A stretch of DNA of 64,000 bases, from the NCBI GenBank assembly GCA_000720805.1, contig JODI01000043.1, positions 17,769-81,768 on the forward strand, in the 5' to 3' direction. This document shows, in pieces, positions 42,144 to 51,634 of the stretch. This DNA comes from Streptomyces violaceoruber. Its GTDB lineage: Bacteria; Actinomycetota; Actinomycetes; Streptomycetales; Streptomycetaceae. Position 1 is the first letter of the stretch, and each line of letters starts with the position of its first letter. The notes under the pieces were generated by a model. That model was not told where the DNA came from and searched no databases. It saw only the letters and a list, made by a program, of their open reading frames with translations. Position numbers and translations under genes: made by a program.

Positions 42144-44495
42144 ATGGAGGGGGCTTCGGGCACGGACGAGTCGGGGGAACTGCCGGATGCGGACGCGCCG
42201 TCCGAGTACGCGGACGCGCCGTCCGAGGACGCGGACATGTCGTCCGGGGCCTTCGTCGTCGCGCAACCCTTTCTGCGGGCCGCACAGGTGCGGCTCCCGG
42301 AGGAGAGCCCCGACCCGGGTGTGCTGCCCACGATCACGCTGCTGGAGCGCGCGGCGTCGCGCGATGCCGATCCGGACGGGTTGCCGCTGCCGGCGGACGA
42401 GCTCCTGGCCGGGCAGTACCGGCTGCTCCGCCCGCTCGGCCACGGGTGGATGGGCGAGGTCTACCTGGCGCTGGACACCAACGTCGACGACCGCGAGGTC
42501 GCCATCAAGATCCTCCACCCGGATCAGGCGGCGGCCGCCGCGGGCGCCCTGGTCCGGGAACGGCGGGCACTGGTCGACCTGAGCCACGAGGACATCATCC
42601 GCGTCTTCAACTACGGCCGTCATCCCGAGGTCGGCGACTTCCTCGTGCTGCAGTACGTGGACGGGCTCACCCTGGAGGAGGTGCGGGCACGGGCCCAGGT
42701 GAACCCGGACGAGTTCGGCGGCAGCCGCTTCCACGAGTTCGTACTCGCCTACGGGGTGCGCATCCTCGCCGCTCTCGGGTACCTGGACCGGCTCGGAAAG
42801 GTCTACGGCGACCTCAAACCGGACAACGTCATGCACGACGGCACCACGACGAAGATCGTCGACGTGGGCAGCGTCCGCGAGGCCCGCAGCCCCGGCCCCA
42901 CCACGGAGGGGTTCCGCGCCCCGACCGTCGGCCCGCACGGCGGGTCCACCCGCCGGGACGACCTGTTCAGCCTCGGCGAGACCCTGCGCCGCCTGAGCGG
43001 CCTCGGCCGGTCGCCGCGGGACCTGGCGGACCTGGGTTCCCTGGACAGGCTCAGCGGACCGGACGACCGGCCGGAGGGCGAGGCGACCGGGACCGACGCT
43101 CTCCCGGAGCCTCCCGGCATGACCGCGCCCCCGCCGAAGGGCCTCGGCCTCCTCTCGCTGGCCCGCGTCCTGCATCGCGCGACCCGCGCGAAGGATGCCG
43201 AGCGTTTCGCCACCGCACGCGAGATGGAGGAGCAACTGCGTGGCGTCTTCCGGGAGTTGCGTTCCCTGCGCACCGGTACGGAGACCTTCGAGCCGTCGCC
43301 GCTTTTCCTCCAGTCGCCGTACGCCCTCGACGGCGGACTCGGCTCGGCCCCGCCCCTGACCCGCTGGACCGCGCCGGACGCCCCGGCGGCCCACGCACCG
43401 CCGTCGCCCGCCGAGGTCGCGCAACGACTGCCCGTCCCCCGGCCCGACCCCCACGACGCGCAGCACACACAGGTGAGCCGGCTCGCCGACGCCGCTCCGG
43501 AGGCGCTGCTCCAGCACACCGCGGAATGGCCGGAGACACCCGAGGTCCATCTGCTGCGCTGCCGCATCCGGTTACGGGTGCCCGGCGGCCGGACAGACGC
43601 GGCGGAAAGGGAGTTGACGGCTGCCGAGGCGCTGATCGGCCCCAAGCGCGCCCCGTACGACTGGCGGCTCGACTGGCACCGCGGGCTGCTCGCGCTCGGC
43701 CGCGGCCAGGTCGACACGGCCCGCGGGCACTTCGACCGGGTGTACGCGGCGATCCCGGGCGAGTACGCGCCCAAGCTGGCGCTCGGCTACTGCGCCGAGC
43801 GCCTCGGCCACTGGCGGGAGGCGCTGACCTTCTACGAGGCGGTCCGGTTGCGCAACCCGTCCCTGGGCAGCGCCGCGTTCGGCGCGGTGCGGGCCCGCCT
43901 CGCCCTGGGCGGCGAGCACGCGCGGGACCACGCCGTACGGGCCCTGGACGCCGTACCGCAGCACTCACGGCACCGAACGGCCGCCCGAACGGCCGCCGTT
44001 CGGGTCGGCGTCGAGCATGTGCGGACCGCCGGGCGTCCCGAGGAGGCGGCGGAGCGGCTGAACGAGGTTCTGGAGCGGCTGGCCCGGCTCTTCCACGCGC
44101 ACGGGCTGACGGACGAGGGGGCCCGGACCCGGATGACGGCGGAGGCGTGGGAGACCGTGTGGGGTGCGCTCACGCGGGGCGTCCTGGACGCGCCGGGCCT
44201 GGCCGAGCTGGCCGCCGGTGCGGGCAGGCGGCTCGGTCTGCCGTCCGACGGGCCGGGCCTGCGCCGGGACCTGTCCGGCCGCTACGTCGCCCTCGCCCAC
44301 CAGGCCGCCCGGTCCGCCGACCCCGAGGACGCGGCCGTCGCCGAGGTCCTGCTCGACCGCGCCTACGAGGTACGCCCGCTCGCCTTCCGACACCGCAGGG
44401 ACAGTCCATGGCCCGGAACGAGAGTCACCAGCCGGCTCCGGACGATCGCCCACCCACCGGCGCCGGGCGGCGGCGCCGGGACGGTCCGCGAGTGA
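42144..44495 (+). CDS. PknG-like serine/threonine protein kinase with TPR-like C-terminus
   Basis: A 783-aa soluble kinase. The glycine loop LGHGWMGEVYLA is near residues 98-109, the ATP lysine is Lys122 in VAIKIL, the catalytic loop is YGDLKPDNV with Asp224, and the metal site is Asp241 in VDVG (a Val in place of Phe of DFG). Helical repeats resembling TPRs fill about residues 440-740. Unlike mycobacterial PknG, the first 90 residues have no rubredoxin-type Cys pairs and are instead acidic and low-complexity. The next two genes resemble glnX and glnH, the mycobacterial pknG partners, so it probably answers amino-acid supply. Confidence 0.82.
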   Translation: MEGASGTDESGELPDADAPSEYADAPSEDADMSSGAFVVAQPFLRAAQVRLPEESPDPGVLPTITLLERAASRDADPDGLPLPADELLAGQYRLLRPLGHGWMGEVYLALDTNVDDREVAIKILHPDQAAAAAGALVRERRALVDLSHEDIIRVFNYGRHPEVGDFLVLQYVDGLTLEEVRARAQVNPDEFGGSRFHEFVLAYGVRILAALGYLDRLGKVYGDLKPDNVMHDGTTTKIVDVGSVREARSPGPTTEGFRAPTVGPHGGSTRRDDLFSLGETLRRLSGLGRSPRDLADLGSLDRLSGPDDRPEGEATGTDALPEPPGMTAPPPKGLGLLSLARVLHRATRAKDAERFATAREMEEQLRGVFRELRSLRTGTETFEPSPLFLQSPYALDGGLGSAPPLTRWTAPDAPAAHAPPSPAEVAQRLPVPRPDPHDAQHTQVSRLADAAPEALLQHTAEWPETPEVHLLRCRIRLRVPGGRTDAAERELTAAEALIGPKRAPYDWRLDWHRGLLALGRGQVDTARGHFDRVYAAIPGEYAPKLALGYCAERLGHWREALTFYEAVRLRNPSLGSAAFGAVRARLALGGEHARDHAVRALDAVPQHSRHRTAARTAAVRVGVEHVRTAGRPEEAAERLNEVLERLARLFHAHGLTDEGARTRMTAEAWETVWGALTRGVLDAPGLAELAAGAGRRLGLPSDGPGLRRDLSGRYVALAHQAARSADPEDAAVAEVLLDRAYEVRPLAFRHRRDSPWPGTRVTSRLRTIAHPPAPGGGAGTVRE

Positions 44496-45706
44496 GCCGG
44501 TCCGGCCGGCCGCGGCGGGCCGAGGCCGGCCCGCCGCCTGCCTTACGCCTGCCGCGCCGGGCACGGGCGCTCGGCGCGGTCGCCGTCGAACTCGCCCGCC
44601 GCGTCCGGCGGTACGCGTGGTCGACGGCGGCCGGCACCCCCAACCGTGTCTTCCTGCGGGACCGGCTGGTCGCGCTGCCACTGCTCGCCGTCGTCGGGTT
44701 CGGCGCTTTCGGCTGGGCCTACGCCCACGTCCGGGACGACTCGGCGTACGTACGGGACCGGCTGGCGCCCGCGCTGGTCGGGCTCGCGGACGCCCGGGCC
44801 TCCCTGTTCATCGCGCAGGGCGAGGCCGAGGAGAACCTGGCGGAGGGCAGGGCGACGGAGATCGGCGGGCTCAGCGAAAGGTACCGGACCCGGGTCGCGC
44901 GGGCCACGCAGAGCCTGAACCAGGTCACCCGCAGCGGAGCGCTGACCGTGGCCGAGGAGCAGGAACTACGGGTGGTGTCCGCGCTGGTCGTGGACTACAC
45001 GGGCCGGATCGGCCGGGCCCAGGGGCACATCACCGACCCGGTGCTGCGGGAGGCCGAGCTGTCGTACGCGCGCAGCATGCTCTGCTCAACCCGCATCGCC
45101 GCGCCCAGGAGCGGCGACCGTTACCCGTCGTGCCCGCCCACCACCGGCTCGGCGGCGACCGCGATCGTGGACCGGGTCTCCGGTCTGGAACGGCGGCTGC
45201 GGGAACGGCTCGCCGACCGGGCCGGCTGGGGCTCGGGCGTGCTCGCCGCGGCCGTGGTCGCCGGTCTCGCCCTGACGCTGTTCGCCGCCGGTCTCGTACG
45301 GACCGTGGTCTTCCTTCACCGCCGCTTCCGGATCCGGCTGAGCCTCCCGCTGGCGGCGGCCGCACTGCCCCTGCTCGCCGTACCGCTGCTCGCGGCCGAC
45401 GCGCTGCTCGCGCAGCACGCACAGCGGGAGACCCTCCCCCTGGCGGACACGCTCGCCGGGGGAACCTCGCCGGAGGCGGAGACGGTCGCCGAGGAACATC
45501 CCTTCGGCGCCCCCGTCCCCCAGGCCGTCGAGGTGCTGGCCGACCGGATCGACGAATCCCTCGCCGACGGACGGCTCGCCTTCCTGGACGGCACGGCCCC
45601 GTTCGTCTTCCCGGCGGGCCTGGTCGCCGCCGGCCTGGTCGGCGGCGCCCTGCACGGCTACCGCCGCGAGTACCTCGTGGTGACCCGCCGAGGAGCCGCC
45701 GTATGA
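44492..45706 (+). CDS. GlnX-like membrane protein
   Basis: A 404-aa membrane protein. One helix near residues 52-68 is followed by a long coiled, extracytoplasmic-looking region of about 170 residues. Two more helices follow (about 250-275 and 285-307), then a second loop and a final helix near the C-terminus. The layout matches GlnX, the membrane link between GlnH and PknG in mycobacteria. GTG 44492 overlaps the kinase stop (GTGA); an in-frame ATG at 44408 would add 28 residues. It probably relays ligand binding by the lipoprotein to the kinase. Confidence 0.68.
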   Translation: MSRSGRPRRAEAGPPPALRLPRRARALGAVAVELARRVRRYAWSTAAGTPNRVFLRDRLVALPLLAVVGFGAFGWAYAHVRDDSAYVRDRLAPALVGLADARASLFIAQGEAEENLAEGRATEIGGLSERYRTRVARATQSLNQVTRSGALTVAEEQELRVVSALVVDYTGRIGRAQGHITDPVLREAELSYARSMLCSTRIAAPRSGDRYPSCPPTTGSAATAIVDRVSGLERRLRERLADRAGWGSGVLAAAVVAGLALTLFAAGLVRTVVFLHRRFRIRLSLPLAAAALPLLAVPLLAADALLAQHAQRETLPLADTLAGGTSPEAETVAEEHPFGAPVPQAVEVLADRIDESLADGRLAFLDGTAPFVFPAGLVAAGLVGGALHGYRREYLVVTRRGAAV

Positions 45707-46983
45707 GACGCGTCCCGAGCCGCGCCCTGCGCACCCTCCTCACGGCGGCATGTCTGCTCGCCCTCGTCCCCGGCTGCGGCTCACCCGCCCCCGACCCGCT
45801 CGTCGTCCTGGGGCCGTGGACCGGTGCCGAGGGCGAGGCCTTCGAAGCGGCCCTGGAGCAGCTCGACGACGGGACGGGACGGACGTACACCTACGAGGGC
45901 ACCCGTTCGCTGCGCGAGACGCTCGTTTCCCAACTGGAGGCCGACGACCCGCCGGACGTGGCGATCCTCAACAGCATCGGCGAGCTCACCGAGTACGCCC
46001 GCCGTGGCCGGCTCAGGCCCCTCGCCCAGGGGATCACCGAGCGCGCGTTCCGGCCGTGGGCGCCGACCCTGATCGTGGACGGCAAGCTCCGTACGTACTG
46101 GGTACCGCTGAAGGTCGACCTGAAGAGCCTGGTGTGGAGCAGGAAGGGCGCCTCGGACGCCGATCCCGCCTGGTGCGTGGGCCTGGCCTCGCAAGCCACC
46201 TCGGGCTGGCCGGGCACCGACTGGATCGAGGACGTCCTGCTCCACCAGGCCGGCCCGACGGTGTACACGGACTGGGCCATGAGCCGGCTCAGCTGGCGTG
46301 ACCCGGCCGTCCGCCGGGCCTGGACGACCTGGGCCGGGCTGCTCGGCAAGCGCTCCCCCACCTCGGTCGAACGCTCCCTCACCACGTCGTACGAGGGAGC
46401 CGCGGGCCCCGACGGCCCCCGCGGTCTGCTCGACTCCCCCGGTTTCGCCTGCACGCACGAGCACCAGAGCGCCTTCATCCGGTACGTGTACGCGGGCGCC
46501 GACATCGATGTGCAGCCCTCGGCCGGGTTCCTGGGCGGGCCGGCCGACTTCCGCGGCGCCTACGAGGTGTCCGGCGACATGGCCGCCGTCTTCAGCGACG
46601 ACCCGGCCGCCCAGGAACTGGTGGAGCGGCTGTCGAGCCCGGCCGGGCGGGACGGCTGGCGGGCGAAGGCGGACCCGGCGGTGCGCCCGCTGTTCCCGAC
46701 CAGTACGGGCCCGCCACCGGCCAACCCCACCGAGCGGACGATCGACACCCTGCTCACCTCGGGCGCCCGCACCCTCTGCTTCGACGCCTCGGACACCATG
46801 CCGCCCGAACTGCGGGACGCCTTCCACCGCGCGGTCCTCGAGTTCTTCCGGGACCCCGGCGAGCAGCATCTCGACTCACTCCTGCGGCAGTTGGACACGG
46901 TACGCGCCCGGGCGACCGAGGAGGCTTTGGCCGACCGCTCGTTCCGCCCGCCGGAGGACCTGTGCGCGAGCCCGGGAGGGTGA
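45703..46983 (+). CDS. GlnH-like substrate-binding lipoprotein
   Basis: A 426-aa lipoprotein with an N-terminal signal ending in the lipobox LVPGC. The mature part is a periplasmic-binding-protein fold related to ABC solute receptors, but there are no permease or ATPase genes nearby. ATG 45703 overlaps the previous stop by ATGA. In mycobacteria GlnH binds Asp/Glu and signals through GlnX to PknG; this three-gene operon suggests the same sensory use here, although the sequence looks more like the sugar-binding family 1 group. It converges with msrB, with 21 bases between stops. Confidence 0.75.
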   Translation: MRRVPSRALRTLLTAACLLALVPGCGSPAPDPLVVLGPWTGAEGEAFEAALEQLDDGTGRTYTYEGTRSLRETLVSQLEADDPPDVAILNSIGELTEYARRGRLRPLAQGITERAFRPWAPTLIVDGKLRTYWVPLKVDLKSLVWSRKGASDADPAWCVGLASQATSGWPGTDWIEDVLLHQAGPTVYTDWAMSRLSWRDPAVRRAWTTWAGLLGKRSPTSVERSLTTSYEGAAGPDGPRGLLDSPGFACTHEHQSAFIRYVYAGADIDVQPSAGFLGGPADFRGAYEVSGDMAAVFSDDPAAQELVERLSSPAGRDGWRAKADPAVRPLFPTSTGPPPANPTERTIDTLLTSGARTLCFDASDTMPPELRDAFHRAVLEFFRDPGEQHLDSLLRQLDTVRARATEEALADRSFRPPEDLCASPGG

Positions 46984-47004
46984 GCGGAGGGCAGAGGCGG
47001 GACC

Positions 47005-47412
47005 TCAGCCCTCGTCCGGCGTCAGCCGCAGCGAGATGCTGTTGATGCAGTACCGCTGGTCCGTGGGCGTCGGATACCCCTCACCCTCGAACACGTGCCC
47101 GAGGTGAGATCCGCACCGGGCACACCGCACCTCGGTGCGCACCATCCCGTGGGAGCGGTCCGCGATCAGCTCCACCGCGTCGGTGTCCTTCGGGTCGTAG
47201 AAGGACGGCCAGCCGCAGTGGGACTCGAACTTGGTGGTGGAGGTGAACAGTTCGGCGCCGCAGGCGCGACAGGAGTAGACGCCCTTGGCCTTGGTGTCGG
47301 TGTACTCACCCGTGAAAGCCGGCTCCGTCGCCGCCTGGCGCAGGACGGCGTACTCCGACGGGGTCAGTTCCGCGCGCCACTGCTCGTCAGGCTTGTCGAC
47401 GTCGTACGACAT
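47005..47412 (-). CDS. msrB: Peptide-methionine (R)-S-oxide reductase
   Basis: A 135-aa MsrB, cytosolic, that repairs R-sulfoxides of methionine using thioredoxin. The four zinc cysteines are Cys48/51 (SCRAC) and Cys97/100 (RCARC). The catalytic Cys122 is in RYCINS, and the substrate-binding residues GWPSF and HLGHVF are conserved. Length is typical. It starts at ATG 47412, 33 bases after the murC stop, on the same strand and possibly cotranscribed. Confidence 0.96.
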   Translation of the reverse strand: MSYDVDKPDEQWRAELTPSEYAVLRQAATEPAFTGEYTDTKAKGVYSCRACGAELFTSTTKFESHCGWPSFYDPKDTDAVELIADRSHGMVRTEVRCARCGSHLGHVFEGEGYPTPTDQRYCINSISLRLTPDEG

Positions 47413-47429
47413 GATGGCCAGCCCCTTTG

Positions 47430-47465
47430 CTTCTGTGCGAGACGGTTACTTCTGTGCGAGACGGT
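47430..47465. repeat. 17-bp direct repeat over the murC stop codon
   Basis: CTTCTGTGCGAGACGGT occurs at 47430-47446 and 47449-47465. The second copy codes the last residues of MurC (RLAQK). The first lies in the spacer to msrB. It looks like a small local duplication that fell just beyond the stop. Confidence 0.7.
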
Positions 47466-48840
47466 CCAGGATCCGCGGGCCGAGGTCCGTCACATCACCC
47501 GCGCCCATGGTGAGAACGAGATCACCGGCCTTCGCCATTCCCGCGACGACCGCCGGCACCTCGCCCTGGTCGTGGACGGGCGTCACGTCCGCGCCCGCGG
47601 CCCGCGCCGCCTCGATGATCAGCCCGCTGGTGACGCCCGGGACCGGGTCCTCACGGGCCGGGTAGATGTCGAGGACGACCGAGGCGTCGGCCAGGGCCAG
47701 GGAGCGGCCCATCTCCTTGCCCAGCTCCTGGGTGCGGGAGAACAGGTGGGGCTGGAAGACGACCAGGATCCGGGCGTCGCCCGCGGCCGCGCGCATCGCC
47801 TCCAGGTCGGCCGTCATCTCGGTCGGGTGGTGGGCGTACGAGTCGATGACCTGCACCCCGGCCTCCTCGCCCTTCAGCTGGAGGCGGCGCTTGACCCCGG
47901 TGTACGCGGCCAGCGCCGGGGCCAGCTCGGCGGCGGGGACGCCCAGCGCCACGCCCGCCACGAGAGCGGCCACCGCGTTGTGCGCGTAGTGGCGGCCGGG
48001 GACGGAGACGGCGAAGGTGAGCTCCGCGCCGTCCAGGAGGACGGTGACCTCGCTCTTCAGACCCTGGGCCACCACGGACAGGATCCGTACGTCGGCGTCC
48101 TCGGACTCGCCGTAGGTCACCACCCGCACGCCGCTCGCCGCGACCCGGCGGGTCAGCTCCCGCGCGCCCTCCTGGTCCGCGGCGATGACCAGCGTCCCGC
48201 CGTCGACGATCCGGCCCGCGAACGTCTCGAAGGACTCGTAGATCTCGTCCATGGAGGCGTAGTTGGCGTGGTGGTCGAGCTCGACGTTGAGGACGATCGC
48301 GACCTCGGGGGCGTACTTGTGGAAGCTGCGGTCCGATTCGTCCGCCTCGGCGACGAAGATCTCACCCTCGCCGTGCAGGGCGTTGGAGCCGGGCGCGTCC
48401 AGGTCGCCGCCGATCGCGTACGACGGCTCGAGGCCCAGCTCGGTCAGCGACACGGCCAGCATCGACGTGGTCGTCGTCTTGCCGTGGGTGCCCGCGACCG
48501 CGATCGGCCGCAGCCCGTCCATCAGCCGGGCGAGGGCGTCCGACCGGTGGACCACCGGGATGCCCAGCGCGGCGGCCCGCGCCAGCTCCGGGTTGTCGGC
48601 CCGGATCGCCGACGAGACGACGACACAGGTGGCGTCGTCGGCCAGGTGCTCCGCCGCGTGCCCGATGTGCACGGTCGCGCCGAGCGCGCGCAGGGCCTCG
48701 GCGGTCGCGGACTCCTTGGCGTCACTGCCGGCCACCTTCGCACCGCGCTGCGCGAGGATCTTCGCGATCCCCGACATCCCGGCCCCACCTATTCCGATGA
48801 AGTGCGGTCGGTCCATGGCGGTAGGAAGGCCGGGGGCCAT
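47446..48840 (-). CDS. murC: UDP-N-acetylmuramate--L-alanine ligase
   Basis: A 464-aa Mur ligase that adds L-Ala to UDP-MurNAc in the cytosol, the first peptide step of peptidoglycan synthesis. It shows the N-terminal FIGIGGAGMSG nucleotide-binding loop, the ATP site AGTHGKTTTT, the metal-ligand region ADESDRSF and the C-terminal domain with DSYAHHPTE. ATG 48840 has an AGGGAG site 6 bases upstream and is preferred over the internal ATG 24 bases later. Unusually for murC it is outside a division/cell-wall cluster, as is common in Streptomyces. The 214 bases upstream (48841-49054) show no other gene. Confidence 0.95.
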   Translation of the reverse strand: MAPGLPTAMDRPHFIGIGGAGMSGIAKILAQRGAKVAGSDAKESATAEALRALGATVHIGHAAEHLADDATCVVVSSAIRADNPELARAAALGIPVVHRSDALARLMDGLRPIAVAGTHGKTTTTSMLAVSLTELGLEPSYAIGGDLDAPGSNALHGEGEIFVAEADESDRSFHKYAPEVAIVLNVELDHHANYASMDEIYESFETFAGRIVDGGTLVIAADQEGARELTRRVAASGVRVVTYGESEDADVRILSVVAQGLKSEVTVLLDGAELTFAVSVPGRHYAHNAVAALVAGVALGVPAAELAPALAAYTGVKRRLQLKGEEAGVQVIDSYAHHPTEMTADLEAMRAAAGDARILVVFQPHLFSRTQELGKEMGRSLALADASVVLDIYPAREDPVPGVTSGLIIEAARAAGADVTPVHDQGEVPAVVAGMAKAGDLVLTMGAGDVTDLGPRILDRLAQK

Positions 48841-49054
48841 GTGCGTCTCCCTGTGCGTGGTGGTACGGCGGATGTTCGACGGCTCAGCCTATTCGCTACG
48901 GCACCGGGGACCGCGCCGGCCCAGGGGCGCGGGCCCGTGTCCATGGGCGGCTCCGCCGTGCGGGCGCGCCCGGCCACCCGTCGTCCGCCCTCGACCGACC
49001 GAGCAGCCACCACCTCGCCCGACGTCCCAGCCCAGCCCAGCGGCAACGGCAACG

Positions 49055-49528
49055 TCACGCCTTGCTGTGCGAGAACAGCTTCAGCACCGGCACCCCGACC
49101 TTGTGCCGCGCCCGGGACGCCCAGTCCCGGTGGAAGAACTCCTCCACGTAGTGGGGATCCGTCAGGACGATCACCTCGTCCGCCCCGATCTCCTCCACCA
49201 GCGACTTCAGCGCGTCCAGCGGGTGATCCTCGATCAGCCGCCCCTCCGCCTCGCTGCCGGAGGCCCGCAGCGCCCGGAGCGACACGTCGAGCGCCTGCTC
49301 CGCGGGCCCTCGCGCCTCCTGCCCCTCGGGGGTCTCGCGCTCCCGCGCCGCCTCGTCGATCTCGCCGAGGGCGACGTCGTCGATGGCGCGCAGCAGGCGG
49401 TCCGCCTGGTCGCCGCGCGGCTGCAGCAGCACATGGAAGGCGACCTCCTCGTCCCCGTGCAAAGTGGTGACGAACTCCACGTCGGCGGACGTCAGGGCCT
49501 TCTCGATCATCAAAACGCTTGTGAACAC
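49055..49528 (-). CDS. Conserved actinobacterial 157-aa protein, universal-stress-like
   Basis: A small soluble protein: residues about 1-30 and 95-130 alternate strand and helix (VEFVTTLH, ADEVIVLTDPHYVEEFF) in a pattern reminiscent of UspA-like folds. No ATP-binding motif is clear. It is conserved in position next to murC in streptomycetes as far as I recall. GTG 49528 is chosen because AAGAAGGGG lies 5 bases upstream; an in-frame ATG at 49561 would add 11 residues. The function is unknown. Confidence 0.72.
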   Translation of the reverse strand: MFTSVLMIEKALTSADVEFVTTLHGDEEVAFHVLLQPRGDQADRLLRAIDDVALGEIDEAARERETPEGQEARGPAEQALDVSLRALRASGSEAEGRLIEDHPLDALKSLVEEIGADEVIVLTDPHYVEEFFHRDWASRARHKVGVPVLKLFSHSKA

Positions 49529-49605
49529 CGGGCGCCCCTTCTTCGAGTCGTACTGAGTCATACCGAGTCGTACCCGTTTCCGGACGGACCGTACGGCGAA
49601 GCCGC

Positions 49606-50451
49606 TCAGGACCGCCGGTACCGGCTGAAGAGGAAGCCCTCCTCCTCCAGCAGCGACACCAGGGCGAAGCGCTGGGGCACCGCGACGGACGGTCCACCCG
49701 CGATGCGCTGCGCGTCACCCGCGGTGAGCAGCGGGGAGACGGTCAGACAGAGCTCGTCGAGCACCCCGGCGGCCACCAGCTGGCCGAGCAGCCGCGGGCC
49801 GCCCTCGGTGAGCAGCCGGGTGTGACCGAGCTCCACGAGGGCTTGCACGGCACGCGCGGGCTCCACGCCGACGCCGTCACCGGCGACCACCACGCGGGCG
49901 CCCGCCTTCTCGGCCGTGGCGACCCGGTCGGGAGCCGCCGCCGCGCCCGTGAGGATCAGGGTGGGGACCAGGGGCGAGGTGAACAGCGGGAGCGAGAAGT
50001 CCAGGTCCAGGCTTGCGGTGACCACCGCGATCGCGGGCACGGGCCCCTGGCCCGCGGCCTCGCGCGTCCCCGCGAACTCGGCACGTTCGCGCGCCGGGCG
50101 GTATCCCTCCTGGCGTACCGTTTCCGCACCGACGACCACCACGTCGGCGAGGGCCCGCAGCGTGCCGAAGATCCGCATGTCGGCCGCGCTGGAGATGGGA
50201 TGCGAGCGGCCGTCGTGCTGGCCGGCCCCGTCGAGCGTGGACACCATGTTGGCCCGCAACCAGGCCACGGGCCCCGCGGAACCGGGCCGGGGACCGAGGT
50301 CCGGGTAGGCGTAGGCGTGGGCCAGCTCGGCGAGGGACCATTCGCGGTCGCCGGGACCGCCGGGGTCCCCACTCGCCCCCGCCGCCTCCTCGGAGGTCCC
50401 GTCGGCGGTCCGGGCTGCTGTCTCGTCGGTCACAGGGAACAGGCGTCGCAT
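49606..50451 (-). CDS. RibD C-terminal-domain (pyrimidine reductase) family protein
   Basis: A 281-aa protein with the RibD_C/dihydrofolate-reductase-like fold: ANMVSTLDGA, VVVGAETVRQEGYRP and the glycine-rich LLTEGGPRLLG. It may be a 5-amino-6-ribosylamino-uracil reductase or a related NADPH reductase, but there is no riboflavin cluster around it. The first 55 residues are low-complexity Gly/Ala/Asp-rich. ATG 50451 is divergent from the ZapE-like gene, with only 37 bases between the two starts. Reductase activity is likely; a role in riboflavin synthesis is uncertain. Confidence 0.8.
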   Translation of the reverse strand: MRRLFPVTDETAARTADGTSEEAAGASGDPGGPGDREWSLAELAHAYAYPDLGPRPGSAGPVAWLRANMVSTLDGAGQHDGRSHPISSAADMRIFGTLRALADVVVVGAETVRQEGYRPARERAEFAGTREAAGQGPVPAIAVVTASLDLDFSLPLFTSPLVPTLILTGAAAAPDRVATAEKAGARVVVAGDGVGVEPARAVQALVELGHTRLLTEGGPRLLGQLVAAGVLDELCLTVSPLLTAGDAQRIAGGPSVAVPQRFALVSLLEEEGFLFSRYRRS

Positions 50452-50474
50452 GCCCAGCAGTCTGGCACGACCCT

Positions 50475-50480
50475 TAGCAT
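50475..50480 (+). promoter_or_regulatory. -10 element, leaderless ZapE-like gene
   Basis: TAGCAT lies 8 bases upstream of GTG 50489 in the 37-base divergent spacer. No ribosome-binding site follows, so a leaderless transcript is predicted. Confidence 0.45.
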
Positions 50481-50488
50481 GGGTAACT

Positions 50489-51634
50489 GTGCCTACCTCC
50501 GCCGCCGCGTCCGGATCCGGCCCCATAGCCGGGGTCACCCCGCTGTCCCTGTGCGCCCGTGAGCCGCATGTGCCCGCGGACCGGCTGGTCGCCGAGATGG
50601 TGCCGCCGCCGCGGTTCGACTCGGTGCGGTTCGACACCTACATCCCGGACCCGAACCAGCCCAGCCAGACGGAGGCGGTGCGCGTCCTGGAGGGCTTCGC
50701 GGCCGGACTCGGCGGCGCGCACGCCACCGGCGCCGGCCGGCGGGGCGGCGGCTTCTTCGGCTTCGGCAGGGCGAAGAGCAAGACCCCCAAGCCGTCCAAG
50801 GCACAGAAGACCTCCAAGGCCCCCGCCGCTCCCCGCGGCGTCTACCTCGACGGCGGATACGGCGTCGGCAAGACCCACCTGCTGGCCTCCCTCTGGCACG
50901 CCACCCCGGCCGAGCCCGAGGTCAAGGCCTTCGGCACGTTCGTCGAGCTCACCAACCTCGTCGGCGCCCTCGGCTTCCAGAAGACCGTGCAGACCCTGTC
51001 CGGCCACCGCCTGCTGTGCATCGACGAGTTCGAGCTGGACGACCCCGGTGACACCGTCCTCGTCTCGACGCTGCTCGGCAAGCTCGTGGACGCGGGGGTC
51101 GCGCTCGCGGCCACCTCCAACACGCTGCCGGGCAAGCTCGGCGAGGGCCGCTTCGCGGCGGCCGACTTCCTGCGCGAGATCCAGGGCCTGTCCGCCCACT
51201 TCCGCGCCCTGCGCATCGACGGCGAGGACTACCGTCACCGCGGCCTGCCGGAGGCCCCGGCGCCGTTCGGCGAGGAGCAGGTCACCAAGGCCGCGCACGC
51301 CACCCCGGGCGCCTCGCTGGACGCCTTCCCGCACCTGCTGGAGCACCTCGCCCGCGTCCACCCCAGCCGGTACGGCGCGCTGACCGACGACCTGCGGGCG
51401 GTCTGCCTCACCGACGTCCAGGCCGTGCCCGACCAGTCGACGGCCCTCAGGCTCGTCGTCCTCGCGGACCGGCTCTACGACCGTGAGGTCCCGGTCCTCG
51501 CCTCGGGGCTGCCCTTCGACCGGCTGTTCAGCGAGGAGATGCTGAACGGCGGCTACCGCAAGAAGTACTTCCGGGCGATCTCCCGTCTCACCGCCCTCGC
51601 CCGGGACGCCAAGGGGCTCGTCGAGCCGGCCTGA
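50489..51634 (+). CDS. zapE: ZapE/AFG1-family ATPase
   Basis: A 381-aa P-loop ATPase of the AFG1/ZapE family. Walker A is GGYGVGKTHLL and Walker B is LLCIDEFEL. The substrate-side motif FDTYIPDPNQPSQ is near the N-terminus. A basic Lys/Ala/Pro-rich insert (about residues 85-112) separates the N-terminal part from the ATPase core. In other bacteria ZapE associates with the division ring under stress. The gene stands alone, with a leaderless start at GTG 50489. Confidence 0.88.
   Translation: MPTSAAASGSGPIAGVTPLSLCAREPHVPADRLVAEMVPPPRFDSVRFDTYIPDPNQPSQTEAVRVLEGFAAGLGGAHATGAGRRGGGFFGFGRAKSKTPKPSKAQKTSKAPAAPRGVYLDGGYGVGKTHLLASLWHATPAEPEVKAFGTFVELTNLVGALGFQKTVQTLSGHRLLCIDEFELDDPGDTVLVSTLLGKLVDAGVALAATSNTLPGKLGEGRFAAADFLREIQGLSAHFRALRIDGEDYRHRGLPEAPAPFGEEQVTKAAHATPGASLDAFPHLLEHLARVHPSRYGALTDDLRAVCLTDVQAVPDQSTALRLVVLADRLYDREVPVLASGLPFDRLFSEEMLNGGYRKKYFRAISRLTALARDAKGLVEPA

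Noticed and set aside
40385..45706. A 1773-codon plus-strand open frame across several genes
   Set aside because: It is a high-G+C shadow: it crosses the NagZ-like gene antisense and the kinase out of frame. Only the 3' end from 44492 is real coding sequence (GlnX-like).
49606..50451. Riboflavin biosynthesis cluster
   Set aside because: Only a RibD_C-type reductase is present, without deaminase domain, ribB/ribH or an FMN riboswitch.
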